Shown one piece after another: positions 23,644 through 31,068 of a stretch of 32,047 nt of DNA. Source of the DNA: Leisingera sp. ANG-Vp (GTDB lineage: Bacteria > Pseudomonadota > Alphaproteobacteria > Rhodobacterales > Rhodobacteraceae); the NCBI RefSeq assembly GCF_000813725.1, contig NZ_JWLD01000038.1, positions 753 through 32,799 of the forward strand, written 5' to 3'. Under the pieces are notes generated by a model, which was not told the origin of the DNA, made no database searches, and was given only the letters and a program-made list of their open reading frames with translations. Position numbers and translations under genes: made by a program. Positions within the stretch are counted from its first letter, which is position 1; each line of letters starts with the position of its first letter.

Positions 23644-24525
23644 TCAGCTGGCGGCACGCAGGGGCACCGGACGCATCGCGGCAAACCCCTGCCGGATCAA
23701 TGCGGCCAGCTCTTCGACATAAGGCGCCCGCACTTTTTCACCGCCGTAGAGATTGATGTGCTGCACCGGCAGCTCCGGCAGGGAACCGCCATGGTCGATC
23801 AGCTCCTGATGCGGCGGCTGGGTGCCTTCAAGCAGCACTCCGACCGCCAGATCAGCACTCACCGTCGCCTCCACTGTGCGGTCGGAATCGCTGTCCAGCG
23901 CCATCTCCCAGGCAGCGCCTTCCGCATCCAGCGCTGCGGTGGCCTCCGTGCGGAAGATGCATTTGCGGCAGAACCCCAGCCGCAGCGGCCGCTGCCGCCA
24001 GGCGGAGCCGTTCACCGCGCCGACCCAGCGCAGCGGCATCTGGTGGATGGTCTCGCTGCCCTCGCCTGCCCCTGTTTCGGTGGTCAGGATCAAATCCATC
24101 CTGCCCCGCGCGAACTCCGCTTTCAGCTCGCGGGTGTTGGAGGTGCACAGATTGACATTCACCCGCGGGAAGCTGGCATTGAAGCGCTGCATCACCTGCG
24201 GGATCACCGGATGCACCACGTCATGCGGCACCCCGAGGATCACCTCGCCTTCAAAGGCCTGATCGGTGAGCCGGGCGATCACCTCGTCATTCATCGCCAC
24301 CATGCGGCGGGCGTAGGCCAGAAGCTGCTCGCCCGACGCGGTCAGCGCGATGCCGCGCCCGGAGCGGTCCAGAAGGTCCAGCCCCAGCAGTTCCTCCAGC
24401 CGTTTCAGTTGCATCGAGACCGCTGACTGAGTGAGATGCAGGAAGCCTGCTGCCCGGGTCACCCCGCCATGGTCCGCCACCGCCACAAAGGAGCGGAGCG
24501 TGGTGATATCAAGATTTCTAACCAT
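23644..24525 (-). CDS. LysR-family regulator divergent from a DUF1127 gene
   Basis: LysR-type transcriptional regulator, 293 residues. The N-terminal winged helix is LDITTLRSFVAVADHGGVTR, then AAGFLHLTQSAVSMQLKRLEELLG, with the SAVSMQLKRLE recognition helix. The effector domain (about 95-290) has VILGVPHDVVHPVIPQVMQRF and NLCTSNTRELKAEF at the ligand cleft hinge, and the DLILTTE strand. Effector unknown. ATG 24525 is taken over the GTG one codon earlier; AGGTG lies six bases upstream. The divergent partner, DUF1127, is a frequent neighbour of this LysR type in Rhodobacteraceae, and a LysR-like dyad lies at 24547-24565. Confidence 0.9.
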   Translation of the reverse strand: MVRNLDITTLRSFVAVADHGGVTRAAGFLHLTQSAVSMQLKRLEELLGLDLLDRSGRGIALTASGEQLLAYARRMVAMNDEVIARLTDQAFEGEVILGVPHDVVHPVIPQVMQRFNASFPRVNVNLCTSNTRELKAEFARGRMDLILTTETGAGEGSETIHQMPLRWVGAVNGSAWRQRPLRLGFCRKCIFRTEATAALDAEGAAWEMALDSDSDRTVEATVSADLAVGVLLEGTQPPHQELIDHGGSLPELPVQHINLYGGEKVRAPYVEELAALIRQGFAAMRPVPLRAAS

Positions 24526-24546
24526 CACGACACCTGATGAGTTCTA

Positions 24547-24565
24547 TCAAAAACATTCGTTTTGA
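24547..24565. promoter_or_regulatory. LysR-type operator candidate
   Basis: TCAAAA (24547-24552) and TTTTGA (24560-24565) form an inverted repeat spanning 19 bases, with a T-N-A layout of the LysR class, in the 125-bp spacer between the divergent LysR and DUF1127 genes. It is close to the LysR start, fitting autoregulation. Confidence 0.45.
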
Positions 24566-24650
24566 AAATATGCCACACACCTCCATATTCATCAACAGAA
24601 ATGATCACCCGAAAGGGAACCATCACAAACTTAACTGAAGGATCCACGCC

Positions 24651-24872
24651 ATGACCTATCTGACCTCCTCCCGCTCCGCCCATTGCGCCGCTGCCAAGCC
24701 GCGCCTCGCACTGACTGCCCGCATCGGCCTGCATCTGGCAGCCTGGCGCCAGCGCCGCCAGCTCGCAAAACTGGACGCACGGGCGCTGGAAGACATCGGC
24801 GTGACCCGCAGCGAAGCCGAAACCGAATCCCGCCGCAGCTTCTGGAGCGCGCCGGATCACTGGAGCTGCTGA
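24651..24872 (+). CDS. small DUF1127 protein
   Basis: A 73-residue basic protein. The DUF1127 core is at about 30-57: WRQRRQLAKLDARALEDIGV followed by TRSEAETESRR, with the conserved W..RR....L..L....L.DIG pattern. The N-terminal half (YLTSSRSAHCAAAKPRLALT) is variable, and the tail FWSAPDHWSC carries two Trp common in this group. Short DUF1127 proteins act on RNA in some relatives: in Rhodobacter sphaeroides CcaF1 affects small-RNA maturation and turnover. Whether this one does so is inference. ATG 24651 has GAAGGA nine bases upstream. It is transcribed away from the LysR gene and ends at an intrinsic terminator. Confidence 0.9.
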   Translation: MTYLTSSRSAHCAAAKPRLALTARIGLHLAAWRQRRQLAKLDARALEDIGVTRSEAETESRRSFWSAPDHWSC

Positions 24873-24905
24873 TCCCGAAAGGCGCCTCAGCCGCCAGGAA
24901 TTGGG

Positions 24906-24941
24906 ACGGGCCGCCCTGCCGCGGCCCGTTTACCTGTTTTT
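24906..24941 (+). terminator. intrinsic terminator of the DUF1127 gene
   Basis: ACGGGCCGC-CCTGCC-GCGGCCCGT is a perfect nine-pair stem followed by TTACCTGTTTTT, 33 bases after the stop codon. Confidence 0.85.
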
Positions 24942-24982
24942 CCTCTAAATCTTTGCTTGAAATACTTGAACCAAAGCGCGCT

Positions 24983-25007
24983 TCCCCCGATATTTACCAG
25001 GAAAGCT
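24983..25007 (+). repeat. intergenic TATTT element, copy D (partial)
   Basis: CCCCCGATATTTACCAGGAAAG resembles the right half of copies A-C and especially copy B (GTATTTGAGACCAGAAAG). The left hairpin is replaced by the DUF1127 terminator. Confidence 0.4.
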
Positions 25008-25068
25008 GCCGGCCGCGGCCCTGTTCGCGCGCCAGCAGATAGGGAGTAGATTACGGAGACCATTGCAG

Positions 25069-25842
25069 ATGGCACAATTCGACACCATCCGGTCTGCCGC
25101 CGGCGCCCGCGCCGCGCAGATTGATGAGGGCCTGCGCGCCCATATGAACAAAGTCTACGGCACCATGTCCGTGGGCCTGCTGATCACCGCTCTGGCGGCC
25201 TGGGCCATTGCCGGCCTGTCGATCACCTCGGTTCCGAACGAGTATCAGATCGGCGCTGACCGCTACCTGACCGAGCTTGGCTATACGCTTTATGTGTCGC
25301 CGGTCAAATTCGTGCTGATGCTGTCGCCGCTGGCCTTCATCTTCTTTGGCTGGGGCGCCCTGATGCGCCGCGGCAGCGCGGCGGTTGTGCAGCTGGGCTT
25401 CCTGGCGTTTGCGGCGGTCATGGGCATTTCCATGGGCACCGTGTTCATGATCTACACGCCCTACTCGATCGCCCAGACCTTCCTGGTGACCGCAATCGCC
25501 TTCGCCGGCCTGTCGCTGTTTGGCTATACCACCAAGAAAGACCTGAGCGGCATGGGCACCTTCCTGATGATGGGCGTCATCGGCCTCATCGTCGCGATGG
25601 TCGTGAACATGTTCCTGCAGTCGCCGGCCATGATGTTTGCAATTTCCGCGATCGGCGTTCTGATCTTTGCAGGCCTCACCGCCTTCTACACGCAGGACAT
25701 CAAGAACACCTATGTCGCGATGGCGACCCATGGCGATCAGGAATGGCTGGACAAAGCAGCCTATGACGGCGCCCTGAGCCTCTACATCAGCTTCCTGAAC
25801 ATGTTCCAGTTCCTGCTGATGTTCATGGGCCAGCAAGAATAA
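25069..25842 (+). CDS. Bax inhibitor-1/YccA-family membrane protein
   Basis: Seven-span inner-membrane protein of the BI-1 (TMBIM) family, 257 residues. After a short cytoplasmic start with RAHMNKVYGTMSVGLLITAL, spans follow closely: a VSPVKFVLMLSPLAFIFFG span, FLVTAIAFAGLSLFGYTTKKDLSG with the family's GYTTKxDLxxMG loop, and the last FLNMFQFLLMFMG. The conserved aspartates of the proposed Ca2+ leak site can be placed at TKKDLSG and TQDIKN. ATG 25069 is preferred over a TTG two codons earlier; GGAGA lies nine bases upstream. Biochemical role in bacteria is unsettled (ion leak, protease quality control). It ends in an intrinsic terminator. Confidence 0.94.
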   Translation: MAQFDTIRSAAGARAAQIDEGLRAHMNKVYGTMSVGLLITALAAWAIAGLSITSVPNEYQIGADRYLTELGYTLYVSPVKFVLMLSPLAFIFFGWGALMRRGSAAVVQLGFLAFAAVMGISMGTVFMIYTPYSIAQTFLVTAIAFAGLSLFGYTTKKDLSGMGTFLMMGVIGLIVAMVVNMFLQSPAMMFAISAIGVLIFAGLTAFYTQDIKNTYVAMATHGDQEWLDKAAYDGALSLYISFLNMFQFLLMFMGQQE

Positions 25843-25868
25843 CCCGGCTCAAATCGGGAACATTTCGA

Positions 25869-25897
25869 GGGGCCGGCCATAGCGACCGGCCCCTTTT
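25869..25897 (+). terminator. intrinsic terminator of the BI-1 gene
   Basis: GGGGCCGG (25869-25876) pairs with CCGGCCCC (25886-25893), followed by TTTTCATTT. Confidence 0.85.
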
Positions 25898-25930
25898 CAT
25901 TTGAACAACAATAACAAGAAGGAATATCCC

Positions 25931-26404
25931 ATGAAGGTTATCGAAATTCCCGCTCCCGAGGCCCGGCGCCTGCTGCCGCTTCTGCAGGATCTGCACGCAT
26001 TGCACGCTGCCTATCAGCCAGAGCGCCATATTCCCGAGCCCGGCAGCGAGGAACTGGCAAGCTGGCTGCAGGGATGGCTGGGGGAAGACAACGTCTTTGC
26101 CCTTGCCGCTGAAAGCCCGCAGGGCAGCCTGCTGGGCTACGTGATTTTCGAAATCCAGGACCGCCCCGCCCTGCCCATCCGAGCGGCCGAAACCCGTGCC
26201 ATGCTGCACCATATCTCGGTGACCGAGGCCTGGCGCCGCATGGGCGTTGGCAAGGCGCTTCTGGAGGCGATGAGGACCCGGGCACTGCAAGCAGGTGCCA
26301 CGGTGGTTGCGGCCACCTATGCCCCGTTCAACACGGCCTCTGCTGCGTTGATGAAGGGGCTGGGGATGGAGCCCGTCCTCACAATGGCAGAATGGCGGGC
26401 CTAA
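25931..26404 (+). CDS. GNAT-family N-acetyltransferase
   Basis: Acetyl-CoA-dependent acetyltransferase of 157 residues. The acetyl-CoA loop is RRMGVGKA (102-109) in the motif-A helix, after the strand HHISVTEAW; the C-terminal TYAPFNTASAALMKGLGMEP (written 129-148) is the usual motif B with its N..A..LY..-like helix, though the final Tyr is not obvious. Substrate unknown. ATG 25931 with AAGGA seven bases upstream is preferred over a TTG ten codons earlier that overlaps the preceding terminator's tail. It is convergent with the secreted protein at 26433 with only 28 bp between. Confidence 0.88.
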   Translation: MKVIEIPAPEARRLLPLLQDLHALHAAYQPERHIPEPGSEELASWLQGWLGEDNVFALAAESPQGSLLGYVIFEIQDRPALPIRAAETRAMLHHISVTEAWRRMGVGKALLEAMRTRALQAGATVVAATYAPFNTASAALMKGLGMEPVLTMAEWRA

Positions 26405-26432
26405 GGCTCAAACCATGGCCGGCGGTCGGCAC

Positions 26433-26879
26433 TCAGGACGCAGCCGCAGTACAGTCCAGACCCGCGGAAATGGCAATTGTGCCGCGCTGGCTGGCCACCT
26501 CCCTCACCTCTCCATCCGCACGGCAGCCTGATGCCCCGGTTACCAATTCGAGGAATTCGGTTTCGGAAATCTCCGGCAGGCTGGGCACCACGCTGTTTTC
26601 CGGAACGCTCAGCACCGCCATCCCGGCGCTGCCGGAACGGACAAGGCACAGGGTCAGCTCGCGCCCTTGAAGCTGTACCACCTTGTCAATCACTGCACGG
26701 CCCGCAGGCTCAGCCGCAACGGCCGGCGCCGGTGCAGTTTCCGGAACCTGCAAAGGTCCCGCTTCCACAGAGGGCGGCGGCGGGACCGCCGCTCCGGCAC
26801 TAAATGAACTCGAAACCGGTGCCCCGGCTGCAGCAACCGCCGCCGCAAACAAAAAGACTCTCACAGCACATCCACCCAT
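26433..26879 (-). CDS. small secreted protein of unknown function
   Basis: A 148-residue protein with a signal peptide (VRVFLFAAAVAAAGAP) followed by a Pro/Ala-rich linker (AVPPPPSVEAGPL, ETAPAPAVAAEPAG) and a compact domain of about 80 residues with three cysteines (LTLCLVRSG, GASGCRADG, GLDCTAAAS). The start ATG 26879 has only a weak ribosome site; a GTG at 26864 is an alternative. No family is recognised. It is the only gene between the acetyltransferase and rpmG, on the same strand as rpmG but beyond its terminator. Confidence 0.65.
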   Translation of the reverse strand: MGGCAVRVFLFAAAVAAAGAPVSSSFSAGAAVPPPPSVEAGPLQVPETAPAPAVAAEPAGRAVIDKVVQLQGRELTLCLVRSGSAGMAVLSVPENSVVPSLPEISETEFLELVTGASGCRADGEVREVASQRGTIAISAGLDCTAAAS

Positions 26880-27012
26880 ACATTCTTTAACCCACAGACT
26901 TCAGCATAGGCGGCAAATACGGCACAAAAGTGCCCGGCTTGCTCAGGGGCGCGGGAAACCCGGCCGCATTTTAATCGATTGCCATATGCCCGGCCGCAGA
27001 TTCCTGTGCTGC

Positions 27013-27045
27013 AAAAGAAAACGGGCCGCGGCTGGCGCGACCCGT
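27013..27045 (-). terminator. intrinsic terminator of rpmG
   Basis: On the minus strand ACGGGTCGCG-CCAGC-CGCGGCCCGT (one G-U pair) is followed by TTTTCTTTT, 25 bases after the rpmG stop. Confidence 0.9.
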
Positions 27046-27070
27046 TTCAAAACTGTACCGAAAGCAAGGC

Positions 27071-27238
27071 TTACTTGATTTTGCCTTCTTTGTACTCGAC
27101 GTGCTTGCGCACAACCGGGTCGTATTTGCGCACAACCATTTTCTCGGTCATGGTGCGTGCGTTTTTCTTGGTCACATAGAAGTGGCCGGTGCCCGCGCTC
27201 GAGTTCAGGCGGATCTTGATGGTGGTCGGCTTCGCCAT
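27071..27238 (-). CDS. rpmG: 50S ribosomal protein L33
   Basis: Large-subunit ribosomal protein of 55 residues: [30 protein letters not shown], then [22 protein letters not shown]. It contains no cysteine, so it is the zinc-independent form. ATG 27238 follows AGGAGAAG at a good distance. A candidate promoter lies at 27300-27327 and an intrinsic terminator follows. It is divergent from the nucleotidyl cyclase gene. Confidence 0.98.
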   Translation of the reverse strand: MAKPTTIKIRLNSSAGTGHFYVTKKNARTMTEKMVVRKYDPVVRKHVEYKEGKIK

Positions 27239-27299
27239 GGTGCTTCTCCTGCGTCCGAAAAGGCAGGGGCCTCTCGGTAAATTCCTATCTGAAGCCCGG

Positions 27300-27327
27300 C
27301 TTTTACCCGCCCTGCGCCCCAAGTCAA
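27300..27327 (-). promoter_or_regulatory. candidate rpmG promoter
   Basis: TTGACT (27322-27327, read on the minus strand) and TAAAAG (27300-27305) are spaced by 16 bases, about 60 bases before the rpmG start. The remainder of 27239-27496 holds no gene. Confidence 0.45.
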
Positions 27328-27496
27328 CAGCCAAATCGCTTGGAAGCCGTTCCGGGCGGCCAATTCTGCTGCTCTACGCGGCAGAACCGGAGTTTTCCGC
27401 AGCCTTTCCGCTTGGGAGGCGGGAATTCGTAGCTTTGCTGCAGGTTTGCCCCATTTCAATAGCTGACCAGCCGCGCCACAGCCGAAGGCCGTTCCG

Positions 27497-29080
27497 ATGC
27501 CTGAGCACGGGGAATCCAGCAACACCGGGAACCAGCCGAATCTCCTGGTGCGCGCGGTCGCCGGGCTGGCGGTCTCGCTGCGGCACAAGCTGCTGACCGC
27601 CTTTCTGACCGGGACCGGCCTGGTGGTTGCGCTTGCGCTTCTGGGGCTGCAAGCGCTGCTGCAGGCAAACGAACGGACCCGGCAGCTGATCCGCGACCAG
27701 CAGCAGATCGCAGCCTATAACCGGTTCTATCAAAGCGCCGGCGATGCCCTGCTGTTTGCCATGGCCAGCAAGTCCGAAACCCCTGACCGGATGGGTGTTC
27801 CGTCAGCCCAGACGCTGAACGAAGTCAATGATCTTATGGTGATCATTGCCCGCTACGCCGTGCAGGTCGAACGGCAGGACCTGCCCAGGGATCCCCGGCT
27901 TTCCGGTTTGCAGGAGACAGCACAGCGCCTGCGCCCGGTCACCCTTGCCCTATCCAAGGCGCGCCAGTCCCGCGATGCCGCCGCTGTTTCGGAAATCGTC
28001 GAGAAGCAGTTCACCCCGCTTGTGCTGAGACTGCAGCGCGATGCCTATACAATCGCCAAGGACATCGAAGGGCGGATGAACCTGCGCGCGCAGGAGACCG
28101 CCCGGGCCTACGTGCGCGCCCGCGCCCTGGTTATCGGGGCAAGCGCGGCAGCCGTGCTGCTGTCGCTGCTGGCAGGCTATGCGATCTCCTCCTCCGTGCT
28201 TTGGCCGGTGGAGCAGATCGGCCGCACTCTGAGCGCGGTCGCCTCAGGCCGTTTCACCGCCCGGGCAGACGTGCCGAACCGGGATGAGTTTGGCGGGCTG
28301 GCGCGGAATGTGAACAGCATGAGCCGGGAACTGGGCGCGCTTTATGAGGAGGTCAACGCGCAGAAGGAGGAGCTGCAATCCTGGAACAGCCAGCTGGAGC
28401 GCAAGGTCGCGCATCAGGTCGCCGAGCTGGAGCGGACCAACCGGCTGCGCCGGTTCCTGCCCGAACCGGTGGCGGCGATGATCGTGAATGCGGGCAGCGG
28501 CAGCACGCTGCTGAACAGCCAGCGCCGCACCGTGACGGTTCTGTTTGCGGACCTGCGCGGCTTCACCGCCTTTGCCAGCACCGTTGCTCCGGAACAGGTA
28601 ATTGCCGCGCTCAACGCCTTTCACCAGGCCGCGGGCCCGCTGATCGAAGACGCCGGCGGCACGCTGGAACGGTTTCTGGGCGACGGCCTGCTGGTGCTGT
28701 TCAATGCGCCGCTGCCCTGCGAGGACCCGGCCGGGCAGGCGCTGGCCCTGGCGGAGCAGATGCAAGCGGGTTTTCCGGCCGCCGTGCGGCCATTCCAGAG
28801 CGGCAGCAGCCGGATCGGCCTTGGGATCGGGATTGCCACCGGCGAAGCGACGCTGGGCCAGATCGGCTTTGAAGGGCGGCTGGACTATGCCGCCATTGGC
28901 GCGGCTCCGAATTTGGCGGCAAGGCTCTGCAGCAAGGCAGGCAGCGGGCAGATCCTGGTTTGCGAAGCAACGGCCCGGGCCATAGGCGCAGGCCTGCAGA
29001 AGGCCGGCGTCTTCGACCTGAAGGGCATTCCCGAACCGGCCACAGCCTATGAGCCGGCAAGACGCGCAGAAGGCCTGTAA
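27497..29080 (+). CDS. membrane-bound class III adenylate/guanylate cyclase with HAMP
   Basis: Receptor-type nucleotidyl cyclase of 527 residues. One membrane span at about 32-56, a periplasmic helical sensor domain (57-205), a second span (209-231), a HAMP domain (232-285), a coiled coil (about 285-325, LYEEVNAQKEELQSWNSQLE), and the catalytic domain (335-520). Metal aspartates are Asp352 (FADLRGFTAF) and Asp396 (RFLGDGLLVLF). The adenine-contacting Asp463 (LDYAAIG), the transition-state Asn472 and Arg476 (PNLAARL) are present, so the enzyme should be active. The usual purine-specificity Lys four residues before the second Asp is Arg392. ATG 27497 is the natural start. Its last six codons are antisense to the 3' end of rnpB. 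Confidence 0.92.
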   Translation: MPEHGESSNTGNQPNLLVRAVAGLAVSLRHKLLTAFLTGTGLVVALALLGLQALLQANERTRQLIRDQQQIAAYNRFYQSAGDALLFAMASKSETPDRMGVPSAQTLNEVNDLMVIIARYAVQVERQDLPRDPRLSGLQETAQRLRPVTLALSKARQSRDAAAVSEIVEKQFTPLVLRLQRDAYTIAKDIEGRMNLRAQETARAYVRARALVIGASAAAVLLSLLAGYAISSSVLWPVEQIGRTLSAVASGRFTARADVPNRDEFGGLARNVNSMSRELGALYEEVNAQKEELQSWNSQLERKVAHQVAELERTNRLRRFLPEPVAAMIVNAGSGSTLLNSQRRTVTVLFADLRGFTAFASTVAPEQVIAALNAFHQAAGPLIEDAGGTLERFLGDGLLVLFNAPLPCEDPAGQALALAEQMQAGFPAAVRPFQSGSSRIGLGIGIATGEATLGQIGFEGRLDYAAIGAAPNLAARLCSKAGSGQILVCEATARAIGAGLQKAGVFDLKGIPEPATAYEPARRAEGL

Positions 29081-29474
29081 GCCGGATCCTGTCCCCCCTG
29101 CCCCGTAAGGCAGGGCTCGATGGCCATTCATCTAGGCGGCGCATTGCTGCGCCGCTCAAGCTGCCAACCCGGTCCCTCTCGGCTGAAGCGAACCTAGCGG
29201 CGGTCTTCCGGCGAACCGGAACCTGCCCGCGCGGGGACCCTATTTGGCATTGCTCCCGGTGGGGCTTGCCGTGCCGCCCCTGTTGCCAGGGGCGCGGTGG
29301 GCTCTTACCCCACCGTTTCACCCTTACCAGCCCGGAGGCTGGCGGTCTGTTTTCTGTGGCGCTTTCCGTCGGGTTCCCCCGCCCGGGCGTTACCCGGCAC
29401 CGCTGCTTCATGGAGTCCGGACTTTCCTCCCGCACGGGTCTCCCCGGGCCGGCGGCCATCCAGCCTTCTGCGCG
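29063..29474 (-). ncRNA. rnpB: RNase P RNA (bacterial type A)
   Basis: Catalytic RNA that trims tRNA 5' leaders, about 412 nt. On the minus strand, conserved region I reads GAGGAAAGTCCGGACTCCA (29411-29430). The middle carries AGGGTGAAACGGTGGGGTAA and GAGCCCACCG (29294-29324), region V shows TAGATGAATGGCCAT (29120-29134), and the 3' end carries GGATCCGGCTTACAGG. The ends were set by helix P1: 29064-29073 and 29464-29473 pair perfectly over ten bases, with one more pair outside. A promoter at 29481-29509 predicts transcription from about 29474, agreeing with this end. The 3' end overlaps the cyclase gene on the other strand. Confidence 0.96.
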
Positions 29475-29480
29475 ACGGGA

Positions 29481-29509
29481 GGGGTAGGAACATTGGCGGG
29501 CGGCGTCAA
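29481..29509 (-). promoter_or_regulatory. rnpB promoter
   Basis: On the minus strand TTGACG (29504-29509) and TACCCC (29481-29486) are spaced by 17 bases. The expected start, seven bases further, is 29474, the predicted 5' end of the RNA. The -10 is poor but the -35 is strong, as often in this family. Confidence 0.6.
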
Positions 29510-29523
29510 GCGGATAGTGCTGC

Positions 29524-29590
29524 AGGGGCGCTGCCCCTCTTGGCCTCGCGGCCAATTCACCCCGGGGTATTTGAGACCAGAAAGAAGCCA
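29524..29590 (+). repeat. intergenic hairpin/GTATTT element, copy B
   Basis: AGGGGC-GCT-GCCCCT (29524-29538), a second stem TGGCC-TCGC-GGCCA (29541-29554), then ACCCCGGGGTATTTGAGACC and AGAAAGAAG. It lies between the rnpB promoter and the amidase stop. Confidence 0.65.
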
Positions 29591-29603
29591 GGCCCGCGGT
29601 CTT

Positions 29604-30281
29604 TCAGGCGAGGACCTGGAAATCTTCAGCCGTCAGCGGGCCGCGCGCCCAAGGGCGGAAACGAAGGCGCACAGCGGCAAGCAGCGTTTCATCATCAGAA
29701 GGGGCGGTGAACCCGGCCTTGGCGGCAGCTTGGCGGAACATCTCTGCCGACGGTCTTTGCGGCACCCCGGCGCTGCCGGCAGAAGCTGCCAGCCCTAGGC
29801 GCGCCAGCCGCGCCCAGTCGAACCGCGGGCCTGGGTCGGATTTGCGGCCGGGAGCCATGCAGGAGTGGCCGATCACATCAGAGGGCTTGATGCCCCAGCG
29901 CTGCATGATCCCCCGCATCAGATCTTCGAGCACTGCCATCTGCGGTGCGCTGAAGGGATGGGCGCCAAGGTTGTCGAGTTCAATGCCAATGGAGCGGGAG
30001 TTAATGTCATCCTTGCCGTGCCATTCCCCTGCCCCGGCGTGCCAGGCGCGTTTGTCTTCCGCCACCATTTGCCAAAGCGTGCCGTCTGCACCGATCAGGT
30101 AATGCGCGGACACCTCTGCCACGGGGTCGCAGAGCCGCTCGAGGGCAGCCTGTGCGCTGCCCATTGCCGTGTAGTGGAGAACAATCAGGGACGGTGCCAA
30201 ACCGTCCCTGCGGGGCCCGGAATTCGGGCTGGGGTGCCAGAGGGCGCCCGGCTGATCAGGCTGGCGCTGATCCGGAGCCAT
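29604..30281 (-). CDS. N-acetylmuramoyl-L-alanine amidase, AmpD-like
   Basis: Zinc amidase (Amidase_2 fold) that cuts the muramyl-peptide bond, 225 residues. Zinc ligands fit AmpD: His36 in LIVLHYTAM, His139 in VIGHSCMAPG, and Asp149 in RKSDPG, with Lys147 and the catalytic-side Glu101 in SIGIELDN also present. A further 60 residues after the zinc domain (SAEMFRQAAAKAGFTAP) form a small C-terminal extension resembling a peptidoglycan-binding helix set. No signal peptide, so it may act on recycled anhydro-muropeptides in the cytoplasm. ATG 30281 shares its A with the TGA stop of the lipoprotein gene (TGATG), so the pair is translationally coupled. Confidence 0.9.
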   Translation of the reverse strand: MAPDQRQPDQPGALWHPSPNSGPRRDGLAPSLIVLHYTAMGSAQAALERLCDPVAEVSAHYLIGADGTLWQMVAEDKRAWHAGAGEWHGKDDINSRSIGIELDNLGAHPFSAPQMAVLEDLMRGIMQRWGIKPSDVIGHSCMAPGRKSDPGPRFDWARLARLGLAASAGSAGVPQRPSAEMFRQAAAKAGFTAPSDDETLLAAVRLRFRPWARGPLTAEDFQVLA

Positions 30282-31054
30282 CAGTTCTGAACGGCGAGCC
30301 GGTAAGGTGCCGGGTCCCAGCCGCAGGCAAAGCCGTCGCCATCCGGGTCCAGCGCCTTGCGGTCGCGCTGCGGGCCGCCCTGCTCGAGAAACGCCACCTG
30401 AGCCGCATCGGGCGAGGCGAATTCTGCACAGTTCTTCTGGTTGCGGGATTTCAGGTTGATGCCCGAGCGGCTGTAGAGCCGCACCCCCTTGGGATTGCTG
30501 GTGCTGAGCGCATAGCGGACGATATTGGGGCCTGTGCCTTCGGTTCTCTGCGGCACGGCCACCGGCTGCACCTGCTGGTACTGCGCTTTCTGGCGCTGCA
30601 GCCGTTCTGCATCGCTCTCGATCGACTGCCGGGAGGAGACCGCCTGGAAGTCGTTCTCGTCGGAAATGCCGGGATTCCCAGCCAGCTGCGGCGCCGGGTT
30701 GGAGGGGCTGGCCTGCAGCGGGGCGGTGCCGGAGTTCGTTTGCGACGCCGCCAGGGCCGCCGCTGCTTCGCGGGCGATATCCTCATCGCTGCCGGCTGCT
30801 TCTGCGGAACTGAACGTGCCCGCCGCAGCAACCGAACCGGGGCTGCGCGGCGCCGGCGCAACCCGGTAGGGTTCGCTGGACACCCGCGCCGGCGGCACCA
30901 GGGGCTCGCCAATGATCGTGGTCCCCACTTCCGGCGGCGGTGCAAAGGGATCGCCGTCGATGCCAACGCCGGCGGCGCTGTCGGGGACTTGCGGGGAACA
31001 GGCAGCCATAACCAGAAGGCTGCCTGCGGCGGCATAAGATGCGAAGACGCGCAT
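30281..31054 (-). CDS. lipoprotein with C-terminal Excalibur domain
   Basis: A 257-residue predicted lipoprotein. The signal peptide ends in the lipobox VMAAC, with Cys19 as the lipidated residue. A long low-complexity Pro/Ala/Ser region (about 20-150) follows, then a glutamine-rich stretch RLQRQKAQYQQVQPV. The last 50 residues hold an Excalibur-type domain: NCAEFASPDAAQ, FLEQGGPQRDRKALD, and the Ca2+-binding loop DPDGDGFACGW, with the usual paired cysteines. ATG 31054 is chosen over an upstream TTG. It overlaps the amidase gene by one base and follows gatA by 40 bp with a hairpin between, so a joint envelope role with the amidase is plausible. Molecular function unknown. Confidence 0.82.
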   Translation of the reverse strand: MRVFASYAAAGSLLVMAACSPQVPDSAAGVGIDGDPFAPPPEVGTTIIGEPLVPPARVSSEPYRVAPAPRSPGSVAAAGTFSSAEAAGSDEDIAREAAAALAASQTNSGTAPLQASPSNPAPQLAGNPGISDENDFQAVSSRQSIESDAERLQRQKAQYQQVQPVAVPQRTEGTGPNIVRYALSTSNPKGVRLYSRSGINLKSRNQKNCAEFASPDAAQVAFLEQGGPQRDRKALDPDGDGFACGWDPAPYRLAVQN

Positions 31055-31068
31055 GGGGTACCTGTCAG

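Noticed and set aside
29090-29480. Proteins encoded on either strand within the 29.1-29.5 kb region
   Set aside because: The stretch is fully explained by RNase P RNA conserved regions and helix P1 pairing; the frames are incidental.
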